From positions 434,001 to 498,000 of the forward strand of contig NZ_BAXZ01000003.1 of NCBI RefSeq assembly GCF_000684975.1: DNA of 64,000 nt, given 5' to 3'. The notes below the pieces were generated by a model. The model had not been told where the DNA came from, ran no database searches, and saw only the letters and a program-made list of their open reading frames with translations. Every line of letters starts with the position of its first letter. Position 1 is the first letter of the stretch. Source of the stretch: Paraburkholderia acidipaludis NBRC 101816 (GTDB lineage Bacteria > Pseudomonadota > Gammaproteobacteria > Burkholderiales > Burkholderiaceae). The translations under genes were made by a program, and so were the position numbers. Positions 1 to 8,230 of the stretch are shown piece by piece.

Positions 1-1462
1 GATCGTGGCAATGGCAGCGGGCGAGCGCGCCGTCCTCGCCGGTTTCGAGCGCAACGAGCACGTCGCCGCGCCAGCCTTCGATCCATCCCGCTCCATACGA
101 CGGCGGGCGGCGGACATCGGGCGGCACGGCAATGCCGCCGCGCGGCATCCCGGTGAGGATCGCGCGGATCTGGCGCAGCGATTCGTCGATCTCGCGGAAC
201 CGCAGCGCCACGCGAGCCGCCACGTCGCCGCGCTCGTCGCCGAGGTGGCGAGCGCCGATTTCGCGGTAGGGGACTTGCGCGTGATCGACCCTCAGGTCCA
301 TCGCACCGCCGCTTGCGCGCGCGGCGAAACCGCATACGCCGAGTTGAGCGGCCATCGCCGGCGTGAGGGTGCCGGTCTTCGCGAAGCGGTCCTGCAATCC
401 GGCATGATCGTCGTAGATGCGCCGCATCGTGTGGACCTCGCGCTCGATGCGGTCGCACTGCGCGAGGATCGCGCCGGCCTTTTCCCGGTCGAGATCGCGC
501 GCGAGGCCGCCGGGCTCGATCACGTCGAAGAGGTAGCGGTGGCCGAAGGCGCGCTCGTTCAGGCGCAGCCAGTCCTCCTTCATCCGCGAAAACTGCGCGA
601 GCCCGAATGCGAAGCCCGCGTCGTTGCCTAGCGCGCCAAGATCGCCGAGATGGTTGGCGACGCGTTCGCGTTCGAGCAGCAACGCGCGCAGCCATTGCGC
701 GCGCGGCGGAATCGTCGTGTCGAGCGCGCGTTCGAGCGCCATGCAATACGCCCACGCAAATGCGACGCTGCTGTCTCCGGCAATCCGGCTTGCCACGCGA
801 TGGCCGGCGAGTGCCGGCGTGCGCTCGAACAGGCGCTCGATGCCGCGATGCGTGTAGCCGAGACGCTCTTCGAGCCGCAGCACTTTTTCGCCGACCACGG
901 AGAAGCGGAAGTGTCCGGGCTCGATGATGCCGGCGTGAATCGGCCCCACCGCAATTTCATGCACGCCGTCTCCCTCGACCCGCGTGAACGCATAGTCGGC
1001 TTCCTGCGACGCGAAGCGCTCCGTGCCGGATGAGGACTTGCGCAACGGGAAGTACCCGGCGGGCCAGTTGCCGTGGTTCAGCCAGGGGCGCACGTCGCCC
1101 GCGCCGCACGCGCGCAGGCCGGTCAGATCGTAGACGGCACGCTGCATGCGGGCCGCGCACGGAAAGAGGGCGGAGAGGTCCGGGTACTCGCCGGCCCAGG
1201 ACGGCGTCTTGCCGAGCGGCAGCCGGACCCAGAGCAGCCCGTCGTCCACGGCATAGGCGGCGCATACCGTGAATGTGCCGCCGTGATCTTCGGCGCCCCA
1301 CATCGTGATCAGGCGCCCCCCGCCTTCGTCGACCGCGGCGGCAACGCGGACCCAGGCCGCGACGTCCACGTGTGCAATGAGCGTGGCCGGTGCTTCCCCG
1401 AACGCGGCAACGCGGGTGAGGCCGGTTAAGGCGTGGAATGCGTGGAAGGCGTCGATCCCCAT
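1..1462 (-). CDS. Hydrogenase-4 subunit G-like large subunit (NuoCD-type), lacking the N-terminal [NiFe] cysteines; partial
   Basis: This is the large subunit of a complex-I-related membrane complex. The first 487 residues are visible and the 3' end lies beyond base 1. Residues about 1-165 resemble NuoC and the rest resembles NuoD/HycE, with G-P-I-H at 173-176 and E-P-G-H-F-R at 181-186. In true group 4 hydrogenases the next conserved block is R-V-C-G-I-C; here residues 226-231 read R-I-A-G-D-S, so both N-terminal nickel-ligand cysteines are absent. The C-terminal CxxC is outside the window. The start ATG at 1462 lies just past the hyfF-like stop, so the genes are translationally coupled. I infer an Ehr-type (energy-converting hydrogenase-related) subunit, not a working hydrogenase. 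Confidence 0.85.
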   Translation of the reverse strand, partial: MGIDAFHAFHALTGLTRVAAFGEAPATLIAHVDVAAWVRVAAAVDEGGGRLITMWGAEDHGGTFTVCAAYAVDDGLLWVRLPLGKTPSWAGEYPDLSALFPCAARMQRAVYDLTGLRACGAGDVRPWLNHGNWPAGYFPLRKSSSGTERFASQEADYAFTRVEGDGVHEIAVGPIHAGIIEPGHFRFSVVGEKVLRLEERLGYTHRGIERLFERTPALAGHRVASRIAGDSSVAFAWAYCMALERALDTTIPPRAQWLRALLLERERVANHLGDLGALGNDAGFAFGLAQFSRMKEDWLRLNERAFGHRYLFDVIEPGGLARDLDREKAGAILAQCDRIEREVHTMRRIYDDHAGLQDRFAKTGTLTPAMAAQLGVCGFAARASGGAMDLRVDHAQVPYREIGARHLGDERGDVAARVALRFREIDESLRQIRAILTGMPRGGIAVPPDVRRPPSYGAGWIEGWRGDVLVALETGEDGALARCHCHD

Positions 1463-1465
1463 GAG

Positions 1466-2926
1466 TCATCCTGCAAGCACGGCCCCGGCCGCGCGATACC
1501 ATGCGGCGAGCCAGGGGGGAAGGTAGAGACCGAGCATGAGCCCGATGGCCAGATGAACGAAAACCGGCAGCAGCGCCGGCCGGTGTTCGAGCCGGCGCGC
1601 CGTGGCGTCGCCGAACACCATGCCTTGCGCGTGCCTGAAAATGACGGCGAACGCGACGACCAGCGCCAGCATCAGAAGCGGCGCGGTCCACGGCAGCGCA
1701 TGCATTGCCGAGGTGAGAATCAGGAATTCGCTCGCGAACACGCCGAACGGCGGCATGCCGAGAATCGCGAGCGTGCCGAGCATCAGGCCCCAGCCCACCA
1801 GGGGGCTCACGCGCACGAGCCCGCGAATGCCGGCGATGGCCTGGGTGCCGGCTTTCTGCGCGGCATGGCCCACGGTGAAGAAAATTGCCGATTTGACGAG
1901 CGCGTGAACCGTCATGTGCAGCAGGCCCGCGAACGTGGCGATGGGGCCGCCCAGCCCGAAAGCGAAGGTCATCATGCCCATGTGCTCGATCGACGAAAAC
2001 GAAAAGAGACGCTTCGCATCCGTCTGCCGGAACAGCGAGAACGTCGCGACGAGCACCGAGACGAGCCCGAAGCCCACGAGCAGCCGCCCCGGCAGGCCGT
2101 TCTGCAGCGCGCCGTCGGCGAGCACCTTGCAACGCAGTACCGCGTAGAGCGCCACGTTGAGCAGCAGGCCGGACAGCACGGCGGAAATCGGCGTGGGGCC
2201 TTCGGCGTGGGCGTCGGGCAGCCAGCTGTGCATCGGCACGAGGCCGGCTTTCGTGCCGTAGCCGATCAGCAGGAACACGAACGCGAGCGAGACGATGGTG
2301 GGATCGAGGCTCGCCTTCGCGGCGTTCAGGCTGGTGAGCAGCAGCGCGTCGCCGCCGCCCAGCACGCGGCTGGCGGCCAGATACAGGAGGATCGTGCCGA
2401 ACAGCGCCTGCGCGATGCCCACGCCGCAGAGAATGAAGTACTTCCACGCCGCGTCATAGCTGGCCGCCGTGCGATAGACCGACACCAGCAGCACGGTTGC
2501 GAGCGTCGCGGCTTCCATCGCCACCCAGAGAACGCCCATGTTGTTCGTCAGCAGCGCAAGCAGCATGGCGAACACGAACAACTGGTACATGGCGTGGTAG
2601 AGCCGCATGCGGTTCGCGCTCATGCGGCCGCGGTCGCGCTCGACGCGCATATACGGCTTCGAGAAGAGCGCCGTCGTCCAGCCGATGAAGGTGGTCAGCG
2701 CAACCAGAAACACGTTGAACGGGTCGACGAAAAACGCCTGGCCGAACACGAAGCCAGCGCCGTGCGCCATCGTGCGCTGCACGAGCAGGAGCGCGGCGGC
2801 AAGCGTCAGGAGGCTGAAGGCGGCGTTCAGGTCCGGCGCGGCGCGGCGCGCGCCCGCGAACGCGAGGCTCGCGCTCGCGGCGAGCGGCAGGCCGAGCACC
2901 GCCGCAAGAATCCAGGCACTACTCAT
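1466..2926 (-). CDS. hyfF: Hydrogenase-4 subunit F-like membrane protein (NuoN/NuoL-type antiporter subunit)
   Basis: A 486-residue polytopic membrane protein of the Mrp-antiporter/NuoLMN family, expected to form a proton channel in the inner membrane. The family's functional residues are present: Glu138 in a V-A-M-E helix (TM5 glutamate) and Lys226 in G-T-K-A-G (TM7 lysine). They are followed by the signature H-S-W-L-P-D-A-H-A-E-G-P-T-P at 233-246. Length matches HyfF. Its start overlaps the end of the hyfE-like gene by 8 bases, and the hyfG-like gene follows within 4 bases, so it is one operon. The Glu/Lys pair suggests that the complex still pumps protons despite the altered catalytic subunit. 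Confidence 0.9.
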   Translation of the reverse strand: MSSAWILAAVLGLPLAASASLAFAGARRAAPDLNAAFSLLTLAAALLLVQRTMAHGAGFVFGQAFFVDPFNVFLVALTTFIGWTTALFSKPYMRVERDRGRMSANRMRLYHAMYQLFVFAMLLALLTNNMGVLWVAMEAATLATVLLVSVYRTAASYDAAWKYFILCGVGIAQALFGTILLYLAASRVLGGGDALLLTSLNAAKASLDPTIVSLAFVFLLIGYGTKAGLVPMHSWLPDAHAEGPTPISAVLSGLLLNVALYAVLRCKVLADGALQNGLPGRLLVGFGLVSVLVATFSLFRQTDAKRLFSFSSIEHMGMMTFAFGLGGPIATFAGLLHMTVHALVKSAIFFTVGHAAQKAGTQAIAGIRGLVRVSPLVGWGLMLGTLAILGMPPFGVFASEFLILTSAMHALPWTAPLLMLALVVAFAVIFRHAQGMVFGDATARRLEHRPALLPVFVHLAIGLMLGLYLPPWLAAWYRAAGAVLAG

Positions 2927-3578
2927 CTTTGTGCTCTGCGAGGTGGTGGATGTCCAGGCTGTCGAACCGCTCCCGGATCTGGAACATGAACACGCCGAGG
3001 ATCAGCATGCCCACGAGCACGTCGAGCCCGACGCCGAGTTCGACGATCATCGGCATGCCGTTGGTGGCGGCGGCCGCCGCGAAGAAGAGCGCGTTTTCCA
3101 TCGAAAGAAAAGCGATCACCTGTGGAATGGCCGTCGCGCGCGTGATCATCATCATGAACGACAGCAGCACGCACGCCAGCGCGATGCCGAGCGTGCCGCG
3201 CGCGACCGAAGCGGCGAACTGCGTCACCGGCAGGGCCACGTTGAACGCGACGACCACGAGCACGATGCCCGTGAGCAGCGTGGCGGGAATGTTGAGCAGC
3301 GACTCCACGTCGCCCGTGATTTTCAGGCGCCGCACGAGGCGATAGAGAATCCAGGGAATCAGCCCCACCTTGAGCACGAGCGTGAGCGCCGCGGAGACGT
3401 AGAGATGCGTGTCCGCGGTGACGAAACCGAGCACGAGGTTGGCGAGGACGAGCGTGAAGCCCTGCAGCGTATAGAGATGGATCAGGGCGAGAATCCGGCG
3501 CTGGCTCAGCATCGCGAACGAGATGAGCAACAGGATCGCGGCGAGGAAGTTGACGATCTGCGTGGCGAGCGCGTGCAT
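2919..3578 (-). CDS. hyfE: Hydrogenase-4 subunit E-like membrane protein (NuoK-like)
   Basis: A 219-residue hydrophobic protein with about six to seven predicted membrane helices. The order, size and sequence (L-Y-T-L-Q-G near 37-42, an F-L-S-M-E-N-A-L-F stretch near 161) match HyfE, whose C-terminal half is related to NuoK. It is the small membrane subunit between the NuoH-like and NuoN-like subunits. The start at 3578 directly follows the hyfC-like stop (3579), and its end overlaps hyfF by 8 bases. No hyfD counterpart lies between C and E. Confidence 0.88.
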   Translation of the reverse strand: MHALATQIVNFLAAILLLISFAMLSQRRILALIHLYTLQGFTLVLANLVLGFVTADTHLYVSAALTLVLKVGLIPWILYRLVRRLKITGDVESLLNIPATLLTGIVLVVVAFNVALPVTQFAASVARGTLGIALACVLLSFMMMITRATAIPQVIAFLSMENALFFAAAAATNGMPMIVELGVGLDVLVGMLILGVFMFQIRERFDSLDIHHLAEHKDE

Positions 3579-4529
3579 TCATGCCCCCAGCAGGAAATGG
3601 ACGAGCATGCCGATCACGGCGAGCAGATACGCCGTTGCGAGGAACTCGGGCACGCGGAAGAGCCGCATTTTCGCGTTGAGCGTCTCGACGAGCGCGAGCA
3701 GCGCGCCGCCCGCGAGCAGCTTCGCGAAGAGCGCAGGCACGGCCAGCAGCAGCGCGAGCGGATTGCCCGCCTCGGCAATGCCCCACGGCACGAACAGGGC
3801 GAGACCGATGCACGAGTAGGCGAACAGCTTCAGGCTCGACGCCCATTCGATCAGCGCGAGATGGCGGCCGGAATACTCGAGAACCAGCGCCTCGTGGATC
3901 ATCGTCAGCTCGAGGTGCGTGGCAGGGTTGTCGACGGGCAGGCGCGCGTTTTCCGCCAGCGACACCATCGCGAACGCAATGCCCGCAAACGCGAGGCTCG
4001 GATAGAGGGCGAACTCGCCGTGGCTGAGCGTATCGACGATATGCGTGAGCCCGGTGGACCGCGTGATCAGCGAGGCGGAAAACAGCACCATGAGCAAGGC
4101 GGGCTCGGCAAGGAAGCCCACCAGCATCTCGCGCCGCGCGCCGAGCGAGCCGAATGCGGTGCCGGTATCCATGGCGGCGAGCGAAATCGTGACGCGCGCC
4201 AGCGCGAACAGGCCCACGAGCGCGATGGCGTCGGCGGCCGGCGAAAGCGGCAGGTCGGTCGAGAGCGTGGGCACGATCGCGCAGGCCAGCGTCATGCAGC
4301 CCCAGACGACATAGGGCGCGAGGCGCGTGAGCGGGCTCGCATGCACGGCAACGACCGATTCCTTGCTGAAGAGCTTGTGCAGCGTGCGATACGGTTGCCA
4401 GAGGCTGGGACCGCGCCGGCCCTGGAGCCGCGCGCGGCAGATTCCGACCCAGCCGGAGAGCAGGGGCGCCGCGGCGAGCGCCACCAGGATTTCGAGCCCC
4501 TGCGAGAGCACTCCGGCCAGCGTGATCAT
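3579..4529 (-). CDS. hyfC: Hydrogenase-4 subunit C-like membrane protein (NuoH/HycD-type)
   Basis: A 316-residue membrane protein of the NuoH/HycD family, the anchor that links the hydrophilic arm of such complexes to the antiporter modules. Diagnostic segments are G-R-R-G-P at 37-41 near the first loop and E-N-A-R-L-P-V-D-N-P followed by T-H-L-E-L-T at 193-209, then H-E-A-L and E-Y-S-G. These acidic loops form the quinone/proton junction in complex I and the equivalent site in hydrogenases. The start ATG at 4529 overlaps the hyfB-like stop (ATGA), which fixes the start although the frame stays open far upstream. Confidence 0.9.
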   Translation of the reverse strand: MITLAGVLSQGLEILVALAAAPLLSGWVGICRARLQGRRGPSLWQPYRTLHKLFSKESVVAVHASPLTRLAPYVVWGCMTLACAIVPTLSTDLPLSPAADAIALVGLFALARVTISLAAMDTGTAFGSLGARREMLVGFLAEPALLMVLFSASLITRSTGLTHIVDTLSHGEFALYPSLAFAGIAFAMVSLAENARLPVDNPATHLELTMIHEALVLEYSGRHLALIEWASSLKLFAYSCIGLALFVPWGIAEAGNPLALLLAVPALFAKLLAGGALLALVETLNAKMRLFRVPEFLATAYLLAVIGMLVHFLLGA

Positions 4530-6535
4530 CGGCGCACCAGGACGAGCAGGACGATCAGCGTGAGAAAGCTGTACGTCAGATAGACGGCGATGCGGCCGGC
4601 GTGCAGACGCCCCACGAGCGCGCCGAGCTTTTCTATGCCGCGTGTGAGCGGCTCGTAGATCCAGGCCCGCGTGCGGTCGGTGATGGCTACGCGGTAGGTC
4701 GGCTGCATGTCGAATGGAGACGGCACGTGCCGCTCGATCCTGAAGAACGGCGAGAAGATCTCGCGGATCGGCTGGCCGAAACCTTCGGCCGTGTCCTGCA
4801 TGCGCGCGTTCACGAACGGATTGCCGCAGGCCCAGGACGCCGCGCGGCGCAAGCGCCCATGATAGAAGCGGCGCACGAGCACGAACGCGAGCCCGCAGCA
4901 ACCCGCGAAGAACGCAAGGAAGACGATGGGCATGTAGCTCGCGCGATCGATGCCGGTGGGGGCGAGCAGCAGCCAGCCGCTTGTCTGGCCGGCCGCGCCG
5001 AGGTCGGCGCCCACCAGTTGCCGCACGACCGGGGTCAGCGCGCGGACCATCTGGACCGGCAGCAGGCCGAGCAGCACGATGGCCGCCACGAACCAGACAA
5101 AGGCCGCGCGTTCCCATGCGCCGGCATCGCGGGCGCGGGCCAGCGCGGCTTCGCGCGGCTGGCCGAGAAAGACGATGCCGAAGAACTTGACCATGGTGTA
5201 GCCCGCAAGCGCCGCAACGAGCGCGATCAGCGCGGCGATGAGCGGGATGGCCATGTTGAGGAACGTATTCGGCAGGCCGGGCGTGAAGAGGAAGCTTTGC
5301 AGCAGGAGCCATTCGGAGACGAAGCCCGAGAGCGGCGGCAATCCGGCGCTGGCCAGCGCGCCGGCGAGCATTGTCCACGCGGTCCACCGCATCCGGTGAA
5401 TCAGGCCGCCCAGGCGGCCGAGATTGCGTTCGCCCGTGGCATGCAGCACCGCGCCCGTGCCGACGAACAGGAGGCTCTTGAACGCGGCGTGGCTGGCAAT
5501 CTGATAGAGGAGGGCGGTCATCGCCAGCGCGGCGAGGCCGTTCATGCCGAAGGCGCGGAACAGCACGGCGAGCCCGAGGCTCACGAACATCAGGCCGATA
5601 TTGTCGATCGACGAATACGCGAGCAGCCGCTTCATGTCCGACTGGATCGCGCTGAACACCACGCCGAAAAGCGCCGTGAAAAGTCCGAGCGCGAGCATCA
5701 GCACGCCCCACCAGGCAATCTGCAGATGCAGCAGGTCGAAGACCGTGCGCAGCATGCCGTAGAGGCCGGCCTTCAGAACGAAGCCGCTCATGAGCGCCGA
5801 TACCGGCGAGGGCGCGGCGGGATGGGCTTCGGGCAGCCATACGTGCAGCGGAAAAATGCCGGCCTTCGCGCCGAAGCCGGCCAGCGCAAGCAGAAAGGCG
5901 ATCGAGGCCTGGAACGGCGCGAGATGCTGCAGGCGCATGGCGGCAAACGTATAGTCGCCGGTGTTGCCCTGTAGCAGTCCGAATGAAAGCAGCAGCGCCA
6001 GCGCGCCGGCGTGCGAGATCAGGAAGTAGAGAAACGCCGCGCCGCGAATTTCGGCGATGCGGTGGTTGCTCATGACGAGGAACGCGGCGGAGATCGTCAG
6101 CGTTTCCCAGGCGACGAGGAAACTGTAGGCGTCGTCGGCGAGGAGAACGAGCGCGAGGCTCGCGAGGCAGGCGTGATATTCGAAGCACAGCAGGCCGGGC
6201 GGCGTGCCTTCGCCCTTGCGGAAGTAGCCGGCCGAGAAGGCGCTCACGCCGGCGCTCACCATCCCGAGCACGGCGAGAAAGCAGGCCGAGAGCGCGTCGA
6301 TGCGCAGATGAACCGGCAAACCCGGCAGGCCGACCGGCAGGACGAGCCCTTGCGGCGGCGTGACCATGCCGAAGAGGCCGAGTCCGAACAGCAGCACGCC
6401 CAGCAGGGCGCCCGCGGGGAAGAGGCCATGCGCCACGACCCGCGTGCGGCGCAGATAGACGAGCCCCGCGACGCCAATGGCCAGCCAGCCGGCAACGACG
6501 TACAGCACGAGCTGAAGCATGAGGCGAGGTTCCAT
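4526..6535 (-). CDS. hyfB: Hydrogenase-4 subunit B-like membrane protein (NuoL-type antiporter subunit)
   Basis: A 669-residue polytopic protein of the NuoL/HyfB family with about 14-16 membrane helices. It keeps the channel residues: Glu144 in A-W-E-T-L, Lys224 in G-A-K-A-G and Lys255 in V-L-K-A-G, plus the H-V-W-L-P-E-A-H-P-A-A-P motif at 231-242. It is the first complex subunit in the operon (B-C-E-F-G on the minus strand). It lies 21 bases downstream of the spermidine-synthase-like gene and overlaps hyfC by 4 bases. It would be the distal proton-pumping module of the complex. Confidence 0.9.
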   Translation of the reverse strand: MEPRLMLQLVLYVVAGWLAIGVAGLVYLRRTRVVAHGLFPAGALLGVLLFGLGLFGMVTPPQGLVLPVGLPGLPVHLRIDALSACFLAVLGMVSAGVSAFSAGYFRKGEGTPPGLLCFEYHACLASLALVLLADDAYSFLVAWETLTISAAFLVMSNHRIAEIRGAAFLYFLISHAGALALLLSFGLLQGNTGDYTFAAMRLQHLAPFQASIAFLLALAGFGAKAGIFPLHVWLPEAHPAAPSPVSALMSGFVLKAGLYGMLRTVFDLLHLQIAWWGVLMLALGLFTALFGVVFSAIQSDMKRLLAYSSIDNIGLMFVSLGLAVLFRAFGMNGLAALAMTALLYQIASHAAFKSLLFVGTGAVLHATGERNLGRLGGLIHRMRWTAWTMLAGALASAGLPPLSGFVSEWLLLQSFLFTPGLPNTFLNMAIPLIAALIALVAALAGYTMVKFFGIVFLGQPREAALARARDAGAWERAAFVWFVAAIVLLGLLPVQMVRALTPVVRQLVGADLGAAGQTSGWLLLAPTGIDRASYMPIVFLAFFAGCCGLAFVLVRRFYHGRLRRAASWACGNPFVNARMQDTAEGFGQPIREIFSPFFRIERHVPSPFDMQPTYRVAITDRTRAWIYEPLTRGIEKLGALVGRLHAGRIAVYLTYSFLTLIVLLVLVRR

Positions 6536-6556
6536 CGGGCCGGATCTCCCGCGGTC

Positions 6557-7408
6557 TCAGTCGTGCGCCGCGGACACCGGGTCCACGGTCGCGGAGGGGT
6601 CGGGGCTTGCCGCAACGCGATGGTTGCGCTCCATGTTCTTCGCGTGCGCGCCGAGGTCGAGTTCGCCCGACAGCGCGAGGTCGCGTGCGCGCGCGTGCAG
6701 CATCGGCCAGTCCGGGGGCGGCGCATGCTTCACCGCGATTGCGATCGGATTGCCGTCCCGCCGGGCATGGGTCCACAGCGGGCGTTGCCCGAACGCGCCG
6801 CCGATCCGGTCGAGACAGGCCGTTGCGTGCGCGCTGCGCTCGAGAAGGTTCGCGACCAGCACGCCCTGGTCGCGCAACGCGGCGTGGCAGTCGTCGTAGA
6901 AACGCTGGCTCGACAGACCGGCCGGCAGACCGAAAGCGTCGAAACCATCCAGCAGGATGGCATCGGCTGCGTCGCGCAGGCCGGCCAGATACGCGGCCGC
7001 GTCTGCGTGAACGACGCGGAACCGTGCCGAATCGTCGGGAATCTGGAACTGGTCGCGCAGCGCGATAACGCGCTCGTCGATCTCGATGGTCGTGACGAGG
7101 GCCTCGGGGAACCGGCGATGGCAGTACTTGGAGAGCGACCCGCCGCCCAGGCCCACGATGACGATGTGCGCCGGTTCCGGCTGGAACAGCTGGAACGCCA
7201 TCATGGCCCGCGTATAGGGCAGATGCAGCGCGAACGGATCGTTTTTGCGCATGGCGGTCTGTACCCCGAACATGCCGAAGCACAGGGAACGCGTGCGCAA
7301 TCCCTCGTGCACGACGGGCGTTCCCGGATGGCGGCCGAGCAATTCCGCGAAGAGCAGGCTCAAATGGCGCTGTTCGGATGGCAACTCAGGAATCTCCCCA
7401 CTATGCAC
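6557..7408 (-). CDS. Spermidine-synthase-like methyltransferase-fold protein
   Basis: A 283-residue protein with the aminopropyltransferase core. It has the nucleotide loop G-L-G-G-G-S at 86-91, the acidic strand I-E-I-D-E at 108-112, H-A-D-A at 134-137 and L-L-D-G-F-D at 152-157. The N-terminal strand segment (V-H-E-G-L-R, then Y-T-R-A-M-M) is also typical of SpeE-like proteins. The normal catalytic Asp motif (D-x-x-D-P) is only partly kept, so the substrate may not be putrescine. It sits 21 bases upstream of hyfB on the same strand and is probably the first gene of that operon. A role linked to the membrane complex is inference from position alone. Confidence 0.75.
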   Translation of the reverse strand: MHSGEIPELPSEQRHLSLLFAELLGRHPGTPVVHEGLRTRSLCFGMFGVQTAMRKNDPFALHLPYTRAMMAFQLFQPEPAHIVIVGLGGGSLSKYCHRRFPEALVTTIEIDERVIALRDQFQIPDDSARFRVVHADAAAYLAGLRDAADAILLDGFDAFGLPAGLSSQRFYDDCHAALRDQGVLVANLLERSAHATACLDRIGGAFGQRPLWTHARRDGNPIAIAVKHAPPPDWPMLHARARDLALSGELDLGAHAKNMERNHRVAASPDPSATVDPVSAAHD

Positions 7409-7470
7409 GAATCACCTGCAAACGCCTGGTGTCACGCGCTCCTGTCCGGAACGCATATGGTTAACACCGC

Positions 7471-7489
7471 ATGTTAACGACATTAACAT
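7471..7489. repeat. Inverted repeat ATGTTAA-N5-TTAACAT in a divergent promoter
   Basis: Perfect 7-base arms (7471-7477 and 7483-7489) separated by five bases. They lie 63 bases upstream of the spermidine-synthase-like start, with another GTTAAC at 7460-7465. The octamer ATTAACAT at 7482-7489 recurs at 7586 and 8198. It looks like a regulator-binding site. Confidence 0.5.
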
Positions 7490-7564
7490 GCTATCAGAAC
7501 TGTTCCGGCGTTGCCAGAGAGCGCCGCTGCGCAAAGGCAGGCATTGCGCGCCGCCTTTCTTGCG

Positions 7565-7593
7565 TTTACATGTGATGCACATACGATTAACAT
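7565..7593 (+). promoter_or_regulatory. Possible sigma70 promoter with embedded ATTAACAT
   Basis: TTTACA (7565-7570) and TAACAT (7588-7593) are separated by 17 bases. This would place transcription start near 7600, 64 bases before the gene at 7664. The -10 element overlaps a copy of ATTAACAT (7586-7593), so a protein bound there would cover the promoter. Confidence 0.4.
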
Positions 7594-7663
7594 TAAATAA
7601 GATTGTCGGGGTGGCCACGGGGACGCGGCCTTGGGTGGGCGACGTGGCGGGGAAAGGTTTCTG

Positions 7664-8107
7664 ATGATTGACTTCGATGTGCCGTTGCTGACGCACGAAA
7701 GCAGGCGGTTGCGGCTGCGCGAAGCGGCCGGCGAGCGAGGTCTCGTGGCCGTGGGCGTTGGCCGGGCAGGCGGGCGCGGATTCCAGATGCTTCACCGCTT
7801 TGCCGCGTCAGGCGACTGGCTGGAGGCGGGCGGCGTCAACGTCGTGTTCGTCTATCCGGCCGAGTCGGCACGTCATGTTCAGGACGCGCTTTCGGTCATG
7901 GCCGCGCGTTACCGGGGCAAACCCTGCTTGCTGCTCGACGAGGCCGGCCAGTTCTTTGGCCGCGCGCTGCCGGTCCACCGGCTACGCGCCATGCGTTTCG
8001 ATCGGCAATTTGCCTGCATCGAGACCGCCATGATTTCCGTGCGGGACGCCGACTGGGACTCGCGGCTTTGCGACTTCCTCATCAGGGCAGGCGAGGGTGC
8101 GGCGTAA
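7664..8107 (+). CDS. Hypothetical protein, possibly thioredoxin-like fold
   Basis: A 147-residue protein that I do not recognise with certainty. The order of strand-like segments (L-V-A-V-G-V, then V-N-V-V-F-V-Y-P, then P-C-L-L-L-D-E-A-G-Q-F-F) resembles the AhpC/thioredoxin fold, but there is no CxxC or peroxidatic-cysteine motif. The three cysteines are scattered. The start at 7664 is chosen because GGGAAAGG lies about six bases upstream; an in-frame ATG at 7631 lacks such a site. It is divergent from the hyf-like operon and upstream of a ribbon-helix-helix gene, sharing the ATTAACAT motif in its promoter. Confidence 0.6.
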   Translation: MIDFDVPLLTHESRRLRLREAAGERGLVAVGVGRAGGRGFQMLHRFAASGDWLEAGGVNVVFVYPAESARHVQDALSVMAARYRGKPCLLLDEAGQFFGRALPVHRLRAMRFDRQFACIETAMISVRDADWDSRLCDFLIRAGEGAA

Positions 8108-8188
8108 CGGGCCGCGCGATGTGCATGGTGATCGCGTATGCCGTGGATCGAGGCGCGACTCGATCAACCCTTTGCGCCCGGGATGTAT

Positions 8189-8205
8189 TATAATTTGATT
8201 AACAT
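8189..8205 (+). promoter_or_regulatory. TATAAT -10 element followed by ATTAACAT
   Basis: A consensus TATAAT (8189-8194) lies 37 bases upstream of the ribbon-helix-helix start, in an unusually AT-rich stretch. It is followed by the third exact ATTAACAT (8198-8205), which would cover the transcription start. No good -35 is visible at 16-18 bases. This is consistent with autorepression by the downstream DNA-binding protein (inference). Confidence 0.45.
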
Positions 8206-8230
8206 ATACGGACGATAACGCTCTCGCGTC

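Noticed and set aside
957..2447. A 496-codon frame on the minus strand overlapping the hyfF- and hyfG-like genes
   Set aside because: It is arginine-rich with no family resemblance, while both overlapping genes are conserved in another frame.
1433..2989. Long plus-strand open frames antisense to the hyf-like genes
   Set aside because: They are Glu/Gln/His/Arg-rich mirror frames typical of GC-rich DNA. The minus-strand frames carry clear membrane families.
3579..7283. A 1234-codon open frame on the minus strand covering hyfC to the SpeE-like gene
   Set aside because: Only its last 316 codons encode a recognisable protein (HyfC). The rest is an Arg/Ala-rich out-of-frame reading of hyfB, a GC-bias artefact.
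1..7408. Calling the operon an active formate hydrogenlyase or hydrogenase-4
   Set aside because: The N-terminal nickel-ligand cysteines are absent, no hyfD-like gene is present between C and E, and no hydrogenase maturation or formate dehydrogenase gene is visible.
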